NCBI RefSeq assembly: GCF_025151215.1 | Contig: NZ_CP102286.1 | Coordinates: 2,852,001 to 2,916,000 of the forward strand | Direction of reading: 5' to 3' | Length of the DNA: 64,000 nucleotides | Source of the DNA: Parabacteroides merdae ATCC 43184 | GTDB taxonomy: Bacteria; Bacteroidota; Bacteroidia; Bacteroidales; Tannerellaceae | Shown: positions 54,068 through 62,684 of the stretch, piece after piece | How positions within the stretch are numbered: position 1 is the first letter of the stretch | How the letters are laid out: each line of letters begins with the position of its first letter | The notes under the pieces: model-generated | Seen by the model: the letters and a program-made list of their open reading frames with translations, nothing else | What the model was told of the DNA's origin: nothing | The model's database searches: none | Made by a program: the position numbers and the translations under genes

Positions 54068-54157
54068 GAGGTGAAAGTTGAGAGTTGAAAGTTGAAAGTT
54101 ATTTGTACGAACGCGAAGCATCACTTTCAACTTTCACCTTTCAACTTTCAACTCTTC
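54066..54157. repeat. Tandem GTTGAAA inverted repeat
   Basis: Left arm (54066-54100) and right arm (about 54122-54157) are built from GTTGAAA/TTTCAAC units and fold into a long AT-rich hairpin between the HU-like gene and the convergent DUF4248 gene. It can terminate both. Confidence 0.65.
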
Positions 54158-54380
54158 AGGGTTCTCCGAGATGTCCCACAATGTAATCCTTTTGTCTGGG
54201 GGTGAGGTATTTCTTGCCCGGATGCCAGCCCGATTTTTCCAGTTGACCGACCAGCTCGTCGCTGACGCGTATCCATTTCAACAATTGCATGGTCGCGCTC
54301 TTCTGCGAGATATTCGGGAAGTACATCAGGGCCAGTTCGCCCCATCCCCATACTTTGTTTTGATTCAGTGAATTTTCCAT
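54156..54380 (-). CDS. DUF4248 protein
   Basis: 74 aa, soluble. Matches the DUF4248 pattern: a GWGELALMYFPNISQKSATM helix-turn-helix-like stretch, then LLKWIRVSDELVGQLEKSGW and KKYLTPRQKDYIVGHLGEP. The ELA..YFP..S...A...L plan resembles a small DNA-binding HTH. It is opposite in direction to the HU-like and glucosaminidase genes, the usual arrangement of this module. Function unknown. Confidence 0.88.
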   Translation of the reverse strand: MENSLNQNKVWGWGELALMYFPNISQKSATMQLLKWIRVSDELVGQLEKSGWHPGKKYLTPRQKDYIVGHLGEP

Positions 54381-54453
54381 CGTTTTTCTTCTTGATTATA
54401 ATATGTAAATATAGTCATTATCAATCTGAAATACAAATAAATACCGATATATA

Positions 54454-54954
54454 ATGGATAAAAAGATCAACTTTTTACATACTTGCCGGGAGGCTGCCGC
54501 CGAAGCGGAAAAGCTGTTCGGCATGAACGCCAGGATCATCCTCGCACAGGGTGCGCTCGAAAGCGGATGGGGAACCTCCATGCTTGCGACGGAACATCAT
54601 AATTTCTTCGGACTGATGGGGTATGGCGCTTCCAACGCGTATTGGCACGGACAGCGGGCCACGTTCGAGACGGCCTACGGCACGCACCATTTCAGGCATT
54701 ACGAAGCCACACACCTCTCTTTCCTCGACTTCGCCCGCCTGATCCGTTCCGCCTATCCCCGCGCCTACCATTTCAGCTTCCAGCCCGAAGCCTACGCCAA
54801 GGAGATCGCCTACAGCCCCTATATCAGCGAACAAAACGGTGACAACCGCGACCTCTACCGCCGCAACATCATCGCGCTCGAAGCAGAGATCGGGAAACAA
54901 CTGGAACTGTTTCAATGGACAATGAACAATGGACAATTAAATCATAAATCATAA
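54454..54954 (+). CDS. Glucosaminidase (GH73-like) domain protein
   Basis: 166 aa, no signal peptide. It matches the mannosyl-glycoprotein endo-beta-N-acetylglucosaminidase domain (FlgJ/GH73-like): ARIILAQGALESGWGTSMLA with the catalytic Glu, HNFFGLMGYG, FRHYEATHLSFLDFARLIRS, and AYSPYISEQNGDNRD. It cuts the peptidoglycan glycan chain. Absence of an export signal, plus a small membrane protein right after it, recalls a phage endolysin/holin pair. GC-rich like the module. Confidence 0.88.
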   Translation: MDKKINFLHTCREAAAEAEKLFGMNARIILAQGALESGWGTSMLATEHHNFFGLMGYGASNAYWHGQRATFETAYGTHHFRHYEATHLSFLDFARLIRSAYPRAYHFSFQPEAYAKEIAYSPYISEQNGDNRDLYRRNIIALEAEIGKQLELFQWTMNNGQLNHKS

Positions 54955-54969
54955 TTCATAAATCCCATC

Positions 54970-55317
54970 ATGAACAAACTAAAACAAATCCTTGAATTTA
55001 TCAGAGCCTTGTTGGGCTTCTTGTTGAACCTGAAAAAGAAGAAAACGGATGAGAAGAATGAAAAGCCGCCTCGCCCGATACCGGGCAAGTTGCCGGACGA
55101 TGTGCCGGACGATACGCCTTCGGACAGCATTGGCATTGTATCTGGCCGCCCTCGGGATAATGGCCCTGTGGGCGGACCGTTCAGAGGTGGTGCTGGGATG
55201 TATAGGAGCCCTCTTGACACTCTCGGAGTACGGACAAACGGCACGGGACAAGCCTCCTCCTTCGTGGGATGGGCGCTGATTGCATACGCGACGGGGATGT
55301 CTTTATGGGGAGCCTGA
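54970..55317 (+). CDS. Small protein with amphipathic N-terminus (frame A of overlapping pair)
   Basis: 115 codons. The first ~52 residues look real: MNKLKQILEFIRALLGFLLN, a Lys run, then an acidic PDDVPDDTPSD linker. After that the frame becomes Gly/Arg/Ser-rich with no protein-like pattern, while the overlapping frame at 55049 turns into a convincing membrane protein. A single +1 shift near 55120 would join the two. Either this is a shifted single gene or a nested pair. It starts 15 bp after the glucosaminidase gene. Confidence 0.5.
   Translation: MNKLKQILEFIRALLGFLLNLKKKKTDEKNEKPPRPIPGKLPDDVPDDTPSDSIGIVSGRPRDNGPVGGPFRGGAGMYRSPLDTLGVRTNGTGQASSFVGWALIAYATGMSLWGA
55049..55279 (+). CDS. Holin-like small membrane protein (frame B of overlapping pair)
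   Basis: 76 codons, fully inside the previous ORF in another frame. The N-terminal ~25 residues are Arg/Cys-rich and unconvincing, but residues ~27-62 (TALALYLAALGIMALWADRS, EVVLGCIGALLTLSE) form two plausible transmembrane helices with a short turn, like small phage holins. Its place directly after a leaderless peptidoglycan hydrolase fits that reading. Alternatively it is the 3' half of a frameshifted version of the gene at 54970. Confidence 0.5.
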   Translation: MRRMKSRLARYRASCRTMCRTIRLRTALALYLAALGIMALWADRSEVVLGCIGALLTLSEYGQTARDKPPPSWDGR

Positions 55318-55324
55318 ACGGGTG

Positions 55325-55654
55325 TTAGCGGATGGACACTTTACGGACCGTGTCGCCGATGCGGACGATGTAGTAACCCTTGGCAAGGTCCACCGTATAT
55401 TCGCCGGAGGGTTGCTTCATCGGTATCTCTTTCACCCGGATGCCTACCACGCTGTAGACTTCGAGCTTGCTACCGGCCGGAGCATTCTCGACGACGATCT
55501 TGTTATCATAGGCGCTGATCTCAACCGAATCCGGTTCTTTGTCTTTGGCGACGGTCGTCCGGGACACGGTCGTATTCGCTTGTTGTGCCATCACCTCAAG
55601 CGGACAACCGGCCCATGCAGCCAGCAACAAAACGAATGTAATCAATACCTTCAT
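55325..55654 (-). CDS. Small secreted protein with T9SS type-A-like C-terminal domain
   Basis: 109 aa from ATG 55654 (an upstream ATG at 55753 adds an unlikely prefix). Signal peptide ends near EVMAQ. The C-terminal ~60 residues (KIVVENAPAGSKLEVYSVVG, SGEYTVDLAKGYYIVRIGDT, VRKVSIR) have the pattern of type IX secretion sorting domains. Almost no cargo precedes that domain, so it may be a free-standing domain or a remnant. It ends convergent with the holin-like ORFs. Confidence 0.75.
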   Translation of the reverse strand: MKVLITFVLLLAAWAGCPLEVMAQQANTTVSRTTVAKDKEPDSVEISAYDNKIVVENAPAGSKLEVYSVVGIRVKEIPMKQPSGEYTVDLAKGYYIVRIGDTVRKVSIR

Positions 55655-55780
55655 ATACCAAACCCTAAGATCGTACAAATGTAGGAATATTTTTTGGGAT
55701 AATACACAAAGTTCTGTATTATTAATGATCGACGGCCATTCCATGTTTCGACACACCTTCCTACGGCACCTCTTTTTCGA

Positions 55781-56695
55781 TTAAACCGGTATCACTGTTC
55801 CTTCATTCCCCAATATCGTGCCGGGGAATACCGCTTCGGCTTCCCGGTGAAGTTCGGACAGGTCTTCGTAGCGGGCGGAATAGTGGCCGATGACGAGGCG
55901 TTTCACATGGGCGTCGCGGGCGATCTCCGCTGCCTGGCGTGCGGTGGAATGGAAGGTTTCTTTGGCACGCGCGAGATCGCATTCGGCAAAAGTCGCTTCA
56001 TGATAGAGCAGGTCCGCCCCTTCGATAATCGGGATGATCGAGCGGTTATAGGCCGTATCGGAACAGAACGCATAACGCTTGGGAGGAGTAGCCGGACGCG
56101 TCAGGCGGGAATTGGGAACGACCTCGCCTTCGGGCGTGACATAGTCCTGCCCCTGCTTGATATCTTTCATGCAACGGACGGGAACCTGATAGAAATCCGT
56201 CATCTCGCGGATGATATGCGCCTCCTTCGGTTTCTCGGCAAAGAGATAGCCGCAGGTGGGAATCCGGTGCTTCAGCGGGATGGAGTAGACCGACAGCGAA
56301 CGGTCTTCCATCACCAACGAATGGCTGCGGGTATCGACAGGATTGAAACGCACTTCGAACTCCATGCCCCGGCAGAACAAATCCATCACGGGACGCAGGT
56401 AAGTCTCGACCTCCTTCGGACCGTGCACGACCAGCTCGCCGGTGCGTCCCAGCATGCCGAGCGTGGAGATCAGTCCCGGCAGACCGAAGCAGTGGTCGCC
56501 ATGCAAATGAGAGATGAAGATATGGGCGAGACGGCCGAAACGGACGCGCATCCGCCGCATCTGCACTTGGGTACCTTCCCCACAATCAATCATATACAAT
56601 TTGTCTCGTAAATCTACGATCTGTGATGTTGCCAGATGCCGCGTGGTAGGTAACGCCGAACCGCATCCCAATATGTTTATGTTAAATTCTGCCAT
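55781..56695 (-). CDS. rnz: Ribonuclease Z
   Basis: 304 aa, metallo-beta-lactamase fold. It contains the zinc motif HLHGDH (His63, His65, Asp67, His68), the early GTQVQMRRMRVRFGRLAHIF stretch, FCSDTAYNRS with a metal-ligand Asp, HEATF, and a late HYSARY ligand. It trims the 3' end of tRNA precursors lacking encoded CCA, which fits the CCA-less tRNA-Pro in this window. Single gene. Confidence 0.95.
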   Translation of the reverse strand: MAEFNINILGCGSALPTTRHLATSQIVDLRDKLYMIDCGEGTQVQMRRMRVRFGRLAHIFISHLHGDHCFGLPGLISTLGMLGRTGELVVHGPKEVETYLRPVMDLFCRGMEFEVRFNPVDTRSHSLVMEDRSLSVYSIPLKHRIPTCGYLFAEKPKEAHIIREMTDFYQVPVRCMKDIKQGQDYVTPEGEVVPNSRLTRPATPPKRYAFCSDTAYNRSIIPIIEGADLLYHEATFAECDLARAKETFHSTARQAAEIARDAHVKRLVIGHYSARYEDLSELHREAEAVFPGTILGNEGTVIPV

Positions 56696-56978
56696 AAGGT
56701 CCTTCGGATAATTCGGGTGTAAAGATAATACAAAAGCATTGGCGTACTGTGAAAAATAACAAAAAAAGCGGGGAGATTGTTCCGAGGGTCACAGGTATTC
56801 CATATATTTGTTTGCTGTCCTTATGGAAGCTATTTAGAGTCAGTAGAAAAGACTTAAGATATTTTCATCTAAGCCTTAACTAACTTTTTCTTTTTGTTTA
56901 AAACGGTTAAATGTAGAAACGGCCAAGCGTGAGCTTCGCCGTTTCCTTTGTTTTATGGGACCAGCCTGTAGCATCGCA

Positions 56979-58142
56979 TCAATAGGCATGCGTGTCTTTC
57001 TCCTGCATTTCCTCCCCGCTGATCTTCCGCAGATCCAACGCACGCCAGGCATAGAAAATATAGCCCAGGACGAAAGGCACGAGGATGGAGACATAACTCA
57101 TCACTTCCAATGTGAACGGACTGGAGCAACTGTTGCCGATCGTCAGCGAACTTTGCAGGTCGGCTACCGAAGGATAATAAGCCGTATTGTTCCAACCGGC
57201 GCAAAGCAGCAGCGCCAGCACCGTGAGCACCGTACCTGCCCCGCTGAACCAGATGCCTTTTTTCCATGTATCCGACAAGATCGTGCGGACGATGCCATAC
57301 AACACACCTGCCACCCCCACCAAGAGCACGACCGGTACGGCAGGCATCTCGACCAGGTTCATAAAGTATTTATAGGGCTGCATATACACCTCTTTTGTCT
57401 CCGGATCGACGGCAAACCCGTCGGCAAGCAACAGATGCACCAGGAAGACAAGGAAGAAGACAAGGAACAGCGCCGTTTCGATCACCAAATGCTTGCGGCT
57501 GCGTTTCACGATCTCGGCATCGTCGATATTGTTGATGAAATAAAGCAATGCCTGGATGCGTGCCAGGAAGAACACCGCCAGTCCGAGACATACGTTCCAG
57601 AACACGAAAGCAGCCTCAAGTCCGTGCCAGGGGGTCGCCCAGGTGGAGATCACCGGCATCGCGACATCGGTCAGCTGTCCTTTGTTGACGACAAACTCGG
57701 CTCCGCTAAAAAACGTACCGACAGCCGTACCCAACAGGATCGGGCCCAAGATGCCGTTCAGCAGCAGGAATACCTGATACGTCTTTTTGCCCAGGAGATT
57801 CCCCTTCTTCGACTGGTATTCATACGATACGGCCTGCAGAACGAAGCAAGCCAGTATCAGCATCCACACCCAGTAGGCTCCGCCGAAACTGGTCGAATAG
57901 AATAACGGGAAAGAGGCGAAGAACGCACCTCCGAAAGTGACCAGGGTCGTAAACGTAAACTCCCATTTGCGTCCGGTCGAGTTCAGCAACATCTTTTGTT
58001 GCAATTCTGTTTTGCCGATCGTGAAAAGCAAGGACTGTCCGCCTTGTACGAAAAGCAAGAAAACCAATAGCGCTCCTAAGAGGGAAACAAGGAACCACCA
58101 GTAATGCTGTAACAATATATATGTACTATCCATAACACTCAT
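56979..58142 (-). CDS. cydB: Cytochrome bd oxidase subunit II
   Basis: 387 aa with about eight transmembrane helices (for example HYWWFLVSLLGALLVFLLFV). It pairs with CydA in quinol oxidation and O2 reduction. The length and the GRKWEFTFTTLVTFGGAFFA and GAYWVWMLILACFVLQAVSY helices match the family. It follows cydA by 24 bp of AT-rich TTAATTC repeats. Bacteroidales use this enzyme to respire at very low oxygen. Confidence 0.95.
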   Translation of the reverse strand: MSVMDSTYILLQHYWWFLVSLLGALLVFLLFVQGGQSLLFTIGKTELQQKMLLNSTGRKWEFTFTTLVTFGGAFFASFPLFYSTSFGGAYWVWMLILACFVLQAVSYEYQSKKGNLLGKKTYQVFLLLNGILGPILLGTAVGTFFSGAEFVVNKGQLTDVAMPVISTWATPWHGLEAAFVFWNVCLGLAVFFLARIQALLYFINNIDDAEIVKRSRKHLVIETALFLVFFLVFLVHLLLADGFAVDPETKEVYMQPYKYFMNLVEMPAVPVVLLVGVAGVLYGIVRTILSDTWKKGIWFSGAGTVLTVLALLLCAGWNNTAYYPSVADLQSSLTIGNSCSSPFTLEVMSYVSILVPFVLGYIFYAWRALDLRKISGEEMQEKDTHAY

Positions 58143-58166
58143 TTCTTAATTCTTAATTCATAATTC

Positions 58167-59717
58167 TTAATTCACCGAAGGCCCTTTCTTGATCGCCTTC
58201 ACCATAATGCCTATCTCCGCGATAAGCAGGACGGTAAAGAGAAACAGGAAGACGAAGAAGGTCGTCTGTACCGATGAAGTGGCCAGCTTGGACACGGATG
58301 CGCCTGTCGGCAGGATGTCCTGGATAGCCCACGGCTGACGTCCCACTTCGGCCACGATCCACCCCGCCTGCCCGGCGATGTAGGCCAAAGGAATCGTCCA
58401 CAGGCTCGCCCATTGCAACCAGCGGGCATCGGCAAACTTGTTCTTTTTGCTCCAGATCAAAGCAACGATGAATAGCAGAATAAAATATCCGCCCAGGAGC
58501 ACCATGACGCGGAATGAATAGAAAGTGAGGCCGACATGAGGAACCAGGTCGGCAGGATCTTTAATGTACCCGTATCCGAAATAAGCGAAGTTCTCGTCCA
58601 ACAGGCTACGGGCTTGCTCCGCAGCCACCTGGTCTTTGTCCTTTACCGCCTTGCGATAATCAGCAAGAGCTTGGATGGCAATCCTCCCCTTCTCGATCTT
58701 CTCGGCAGCAGAAAGGGCAACCGTTCCTTTATTGGTCGTATAACCGCCTTCTATCAGGTTGACGATGCCGGGAACGTATGCATCCACATCGCGTTCGGCA
58801 AGGAAGGAGAGCAGTTTCGGAATCTTGATATCGAAGATGAAAGGATTTACATTATCTTTATAACTCGTCTTGTCGGGATTCAGCAGGCCGATGGCAACCA
58901 GACCTGTTCCGTTGCCCCCTTCGTACAAGCCCTCCATCGCAGCCAACTTCATCGGCTGTTTCTGGGCGACCTGGTAAGCCGAACCATCACCCGTCCATAC
59001 AATAAGTATGGAAGCGACCAGTCCGAAAACCGCACCGACCTTGATGCTTTCGAGCGAGAACTCCGTCTCCCGCTTTTTCAACAGATACCAACTGCTGACA
59101 CCCATCACGAAGACGGCTCCCACGATCCATCCGGAAAGTACGGTATGGAAGAATTTGTTGATGGCGACAGGAGATAAGGCCACCGCCCAGAAATCGAACA
59201 TCTCGTTGCGCACAGTGTCCGGATTAAAATGCATACCTACCGGATATTGCATCCACGCATTGGCGATCAGGATCCAAAGGGCGGAAAGAGTTGCTCCTAT
59301 GATCGTCAGCCAGGTGGAAGCCAAGTGGAAGCGTTTGCTCACCTTGTCCCAACCGAAAAACATCACGGCTATAAAAGTCGCTTCCATAAAGAACGCCAGA
59401 ATTCCTTCGATAGCAAGGGGAGCTCCGAAGATGTCTCCTACAAACCAACTGTAGTTAGACCAGTTCGTTCCGAATTCGAATTCGAGGATCAGCCCGGTGG
59501 CAACACCGATAGCGAAGTTAATACCAAACAGTTTCATCCAGAACTGCGCTGTCTTTTTCCAGAACTCGTTACCTGTTTTGTAATAGATGGTCTCCATGAT
59601 GGCCTGTATAACGCCGAGCCCCAGTGTCAGGGGCACGAACAGCCAATGATACATGGCAGTGAGAGCGAATTGCGCTCTTGACCAGTCAATCAAAGATGTG
59701 TCAATGCTTGCGATCAT
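58167..59717 (-). CDS. cydA: Cytochrome bd oxidase subunit I
   Basis: 516 aa. Contains the expected heme-binding and quinol-site landmarks: SRAQFALTAMYHWLFVPLTL with the heme His, GLILEFEFGTNWSNYSWFVG, EGILAFFMEATFIAVMFFGW with the proton-path Glu, the soluble Q-loop after VQKQPMK-like sequence (AQKQPMKLAAMEGLY), and GWIVAEVGRQPW near the end. Three-gene operon with DUF4492 upstream and cydB downstream. Confidence 0.96.
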   Translation of the reverse strand: MIASIDTSLIDWSRAQFALTAMYHWLFVPLTLGLGVIQAIMETIYYKTGNEFWKKTAQFWMKLFGINFAIGVATGLILEFEFGTNWSNYSWFVGDIFGAPLAIEGILAFFMEATFIAVMFFGWDKVSKRFHLASTWLTIIGATLSALWILIANAWMQYPVGMHFNPDTVRNEMFDFWAVALSPVAINKFFHTVLSGWIVGAVFVMGVSSWYLLKKRETEFSLESIKVGAVFGLVASILIVWTGDGSAYQVAQKQPMKLAAMEGLYEGGNGTGLVAIGLLNPDKTSYKDNVNPFIFDIKIPKLLSFLAERDVDAYVPGIVNLIEGGYTTNKGTVALSAAEKIEKGRIAIQALADYRKAVKDKDQVAAEQARSLLDENFAYFGYGYIKDPADLVPHVGLTFYSFRVMVLLGGYFILLFIVALIWSKKNKFADARWLQWASLWTIPLAYIAGQAGWIVAEVGRQPWAIQDILPTGASVSKLATSSVQTTFFVFLFLFTVLLIAEIGIMVKAIKKGPSVN

Positions 59718-59729
59718 AAATTATATAAT

Positions 59730-59957
59730 TTAAGGAGTAATTGCTCTATTGATCAATTCACCCGAAACGTGTTCTTCCTTAGCCGAATCTCCATCCAACT
59801 TTCCTAAATAATTAGGAAAGAAAAACAGTTTTAAGATAAAAAACATGATGAAGAGCTTGACCAATATGATTAGCCACAACGTCTTACCCAGCTTCATTTC
59901 GCGAAATCCTTCCAGATAAAAATGATATATTCGTATGTATACAGGCTCCCTTTTCAT
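59730..59957 (-). CDS. DUF4492 small membrane protein of the cyd operon
   Basis: 75 aa from ATG 59957 (MKREPVYIRIYHFYLEGFRE); the longer frame to 60053 overlaps the promoter. One long transmembrane segment (TLWLIILVKLFIMFFILKLF). It is placed directly before cydA, as in many Bacteroidetes and Campylobacterota. By position it may be a bd-oxidase accessory subunit comparable to CydX, which is inference. Confidence 0.88.
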   Translation of the reverse strand: MKREPVYIRIYHFYLEGFREMKLGKTLWLIILVKLFIMFFILKLFFFPNYLGKLDGDSAKEEHVSGELINRAITP

Positions 59958-60011
59958 ATCGGTATCGTACTTTAATAACAAGAGATTGGATGAATAAGTT
60001 TTCTTTCTATA

Positions 60012-60019
60012 CAAATATA
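60012..60019 (-). promoter_or_regulatory. -7 box (TATATTTG) of the DUF4492-cydAB operon
   Basis: Exact TAnnTTTG on the minus strand, 55 bp before ATG 59957. The -33 region has no TTTG at the normal distance, which suggests activation by an oxygen- or redox-responsive regulator. Confidence 0.6.
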
Positions 60020-60136
60020 GGGAAAGCGTCAAAATGTTTTCCCCTAAAAGCATAGATATTATTTATGGAAAAATAGACTTTATCTATAACCTCTGTTAAA
60101 AAAAACTATTTTAAAGAAGAAAGCCGAAAGGAAGAC

Positions 60137-60166
60137 TTGCCGTTACTTCTGCATTGGCTATATTTG
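60137..60166 (+). promoter_or_regulatory. Promoter of the Gfo/Idh/MocA-DUF1080 operon
   Basis: TTG (60137-60139), 19-bp spacer, TATATTTG (60159-60166). Confidence 0.8.
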
Positions 60167-60244
60167 TGCCAGTTTGTGTTTTTATAAGACAAGAAATCAC
60201 ATCGAATATTATAATTAAGTGCTAATCTATAAAAAATTATTACT

Positions 60245-61717
60245 ATGTCGAACATTTCAAGAAGATCATTTCTTCAAAGAGGAGCCGCAGCTGCTGCAGC
60301 TTTCTCAATCGTTCCGGGTTCCATCCTGGGAAAATCTCACGGATATGTAGCTCCGACTGATAAGTTGAACATTGCCGCTGTCGGTATCGGCGGTATGGGA
60401 CATGCCAACATTAATAATGTAAAGAACACAGAAAATATCGTAGCGCTCTGCGATGTTGACTGGAAGTATGCAAAAGGCACTTTTGAAGAACATCCGAATG
60501 CAAAAAAATATTGGGATTATCGTAAGATGTATGACGAAATGGGTAAATCCATCGATGCTGTCATCATCGCAACTGCCGATCATACTCATGCCATGATCAC
60601 GGCTGATGCCATGACATTAGGCAAACACGTATACTGTCAAAAACCGTTGACCCATTCAGTATACGAATCTCGTTTGCTGACCAAGTTGGCAGCTTCTACT
60701 AATGTAGCAACCCAGATGGGTAACCAAGGTTCTTCTGCTGAAGGAACCGACTTGGTTTGCGAATGGATCTGGAACGGTGAAATCGGTGACATCACAAAAG
60801 TAGAATGTGCTACAGACCGTCCTATCTGGCCGCAGGGTTTGAATACTCCGGAAAAAGCAGACAAGATTCCTTCTACCCTGAACTGGGATTTGTTTACCGG
60901 TCCGGCAGAATTGAAACCGTTCAACAAAATCTACCACCCTTGGAACTGGCGCGGATGGTGGACATACGGTACAGGAGCCTTAGGCGATATGGCCTGCCAC
61001 ATTATGCACACTGCATTTAAAGCATTGAAATTAGGCTATCCTACAAGCGTTGAAGCCTCCTCTACCCTATTGCTCCGTGATTGCGCGCCTAACGCACAGC
61101 ACGTTAAATTCATTTTCCCGGCTCGTGAAAACATGCCAAAACTGGCTATGCCGGAAGTAGAAGTGCACTGGTATGACGGCGGTATGATGCCGAACCGCCC
61201 GGAAGGCTTCCCTGAGGGTAAAGAACTGATGGGGCCTGGTGGTGGTTTGACAATCTTCCACGGAACAAAAGATACGTTGGTTTGCGGTTGCTACGGCCAA
61301 CAACCGTTCTTGCTGTCCGGTCGTGTTCCTAACGCACCAAAAGTATGCCGTCGCGTCAAGAACCATGAAATGGACTGGGTTCGTGCTTGTAAAGAAAGTG
61401 CATCTAACCGCGTACAGACAAAATCAAACTTCTTGGAAGCTGGTCCGTTCAACGAAATGATCGTGATGGGGGTATTGGCAGTCCGCCTGCAAGGTTTGCA
61501 CCGTACATTGAAATGGGACGGCAACAACATGCAGTTCACCAACATCGGCGATAACGAAATGATCAAGACTTGTATCAAGGATGGTTTCACAATCAAGGAC
61601 GGACACCCGTCATTTGCAAAAGACTGGACAGATCCTGTCAATGCAAAACAGTATGCTGCCGAAATGATCAAGCATAACTATCGTCAGGGCTGGAAGTTGC
61701 CTGATATGCCGAGATAA
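60245..61717 (+). CDS. Tat-exported Gfo/Idh/MocA-family oxidoreductase
   Basis: 490 aa. A twin-arginine signal (SRRSFLQRGAAAAAAFSIVP) implies export with bound cofactor. The Rossmann domain begins LNIAAVGIGGMGHANINNVK; EKP is replaced by CQKPLTHSVYE in the motif carrying the cofactor-site Lys. The C-terminal domain is alpha/beta (WNWRGWWTYGTGALGDMACH). Exported members oxidise the C3 hydroxyl of glycosides to 3-keto sugars. The DUF1080 lipoprotein 23 bp downstream supports this. Confidence 0.92.
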   Translation: MSNISRRSFLQRGAAAAAAFSIVPGSILGKSHGYVAPTDKLNIAAVGIGGMGHANINNVKNTENIVALCDVDWKYAKGTFEEHPNAKKYWDYRKMYDEMGKSIDAVIIATADHTHAMITADAMTLGKHVYCQKPLTHSVYESRLLTKLAASTNVATQMGNQGSSAEGTDLVCEWIWNGEIGDITKVECATDRPIWPQGLNTPEKADKIPSTLNWDLFTGPAELKPFNKIYHPWNWRGWWTYGTGALGDMACHIMHTAFKALKLGYPTSVEASSTLLLRDCAPNAQHVKFIFPARENMPKLAMPEVEVHWYDGGMMPNRPEGFPEGKELMGPGGGLTIFHGTKDTLVCGCYGQQPFLLSGRVPNAPKVCRRVKNHEMDWVRACKESASNRVQTKSNFLEAGPFNEMIVMGVLAVRLQGLHRTLKWDGNNMQFTNIGDNEMIKTCIKDGFTIKDGHPSFAKDWTDPVNAKQYAAEMIKHNYRQGWKLPDMPR

Positions 61718-61740
61718 TTAGTTTTAAACAAATAAATAGA

Positions 61741-62595
61741 ATGAAAAAGTCAGTATTATTAGCAAGTGCCGCAATTATGATGTGTTATTTCACATCTTGT
61801 AGCGGTGGTAAAAAAACAGAAGAAGCTGCTGCTCCTGCAGAAGAGGCAAAGACAGAAGCTGCCGTTCCTGAATACAAACTCATGAACGATCTGCCTACTG
61901 TCGACCTGTCTACTTTCCCGAAAGATGCCGATGGCAAAGTCACTTTGTTCGACGGTAAATCTTTCAATGGATGGAGAGGCTACGGCCGTACGGATGTGCC
62001 TGCTGCCTGGGAAGTGGTAGACGGTACGATCCATATCAAAGGATCCGGTGCAGGTGAAGCTGGTGCTAAAGATGGTGGCGACTTGGTTTTCGCTCACAAA
62101 TTCAAAAACTATGAATTTGAATTCGAATGGAAAGTAGGTAAAGGTTCAAACTCCGGCGTACTGTATATGATCCAGGAAGTCGAAGGACAGCCTTCTTATA
62201 TCTCTGCTCCTGAATATCAGGTACTCGACAATGCAAACCATCCGGACGCCAAGTTGGGTAAAGACGGCAACCGCCAGTCTGCTTCCTTGTATGACATGAT
62301 CCCGGCTAAGCCTCAGAACTCTAAACCGTTCGGTGAATGGAACAAAGGCAAGATCATGTGCTACAAAGGTACGGTAGTTCACTATCAGAACGATGAACCG
62401 GTTGTTGAATATCATTTGTGGACACAGCAGTGGAAGGAAATGTTGGATAACAGCAAATTCAGCAAAGACAAATGGCCGTTGGCTTACGAACTGTTGCTGA
62501 ACTGCGGTGGTGAAAACAAAGAAGGTTTCATCGGTTTCCAGGACCACGGAGACGACGTTTGGTATCGTAACATCACTATCAAAGAACTTGACTAA
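61741..62595 (+). CDS. DUF1080 (3-keto-disaccharide hydrolase-like) lipoprotein
   Basis: 284 aa with a lipobox (YFTSCSGG). After an Ala/Glu-rich linker comes the DUF1080 beta-sandwich: LFDGKSFNGWRGYG, WEVVDGTIHIKG, YEFEFEWKVGKGSNSGVLYM, EYQVLDNANHPDA and WYRNITIKEL. Family members are reported to cleave 3-keto-glycosides made by Gfo/Idh/MocA partners, by an elimination route rather than classical hydrolysis. The pair here forms one transcription unit with a strong terminator. Confidence 0.92.
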   Translation: MKKSVLLASAAIMMCYFTSCSGGKKTEEAAAPAEEAKTEAAVPEYKLMNDLPTVDLSTFPKDADGKVTLFDGKSFNGWRGYGRTDVPAAWEVVDGTIHIKGSGAGEAGAKDGGDLVFAHKFKNYEFEFEWKVGKGSNSGVLYMIQEVEGQPSYISAPEYQVLDNANHPDAKLGKDGNRQSASLYDMIPAKPQNSKPFGEWNKGKIMCYKGTVVHYQNDEPVVEYHLWTQQWKEMLDNSKFSKDKWPLAYELLLNCGGENKEGFIGFQDHGDDVWYRNITIKELD

Positions 62596-62622
62596 GCAGT
62601 CGTTCCTTTTATCAAAATAAGA

Positions 62623-62656
62623 AAGCCCCGGTATCGCTTGGATACCGGGGCTTCTT
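62623..62656 (+). terminator. Terminator after the DUF1080 gene
   Basis: Perfect 13-bp stem AAGCCCCGGTATC (62623-62635) with 62641-62653, 5-nt loop, T-rich tail. Confidence 0.9.
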
Positions 62657-62684
62657 TCATTTGTCCGATACAGGGCGGCAGGGA

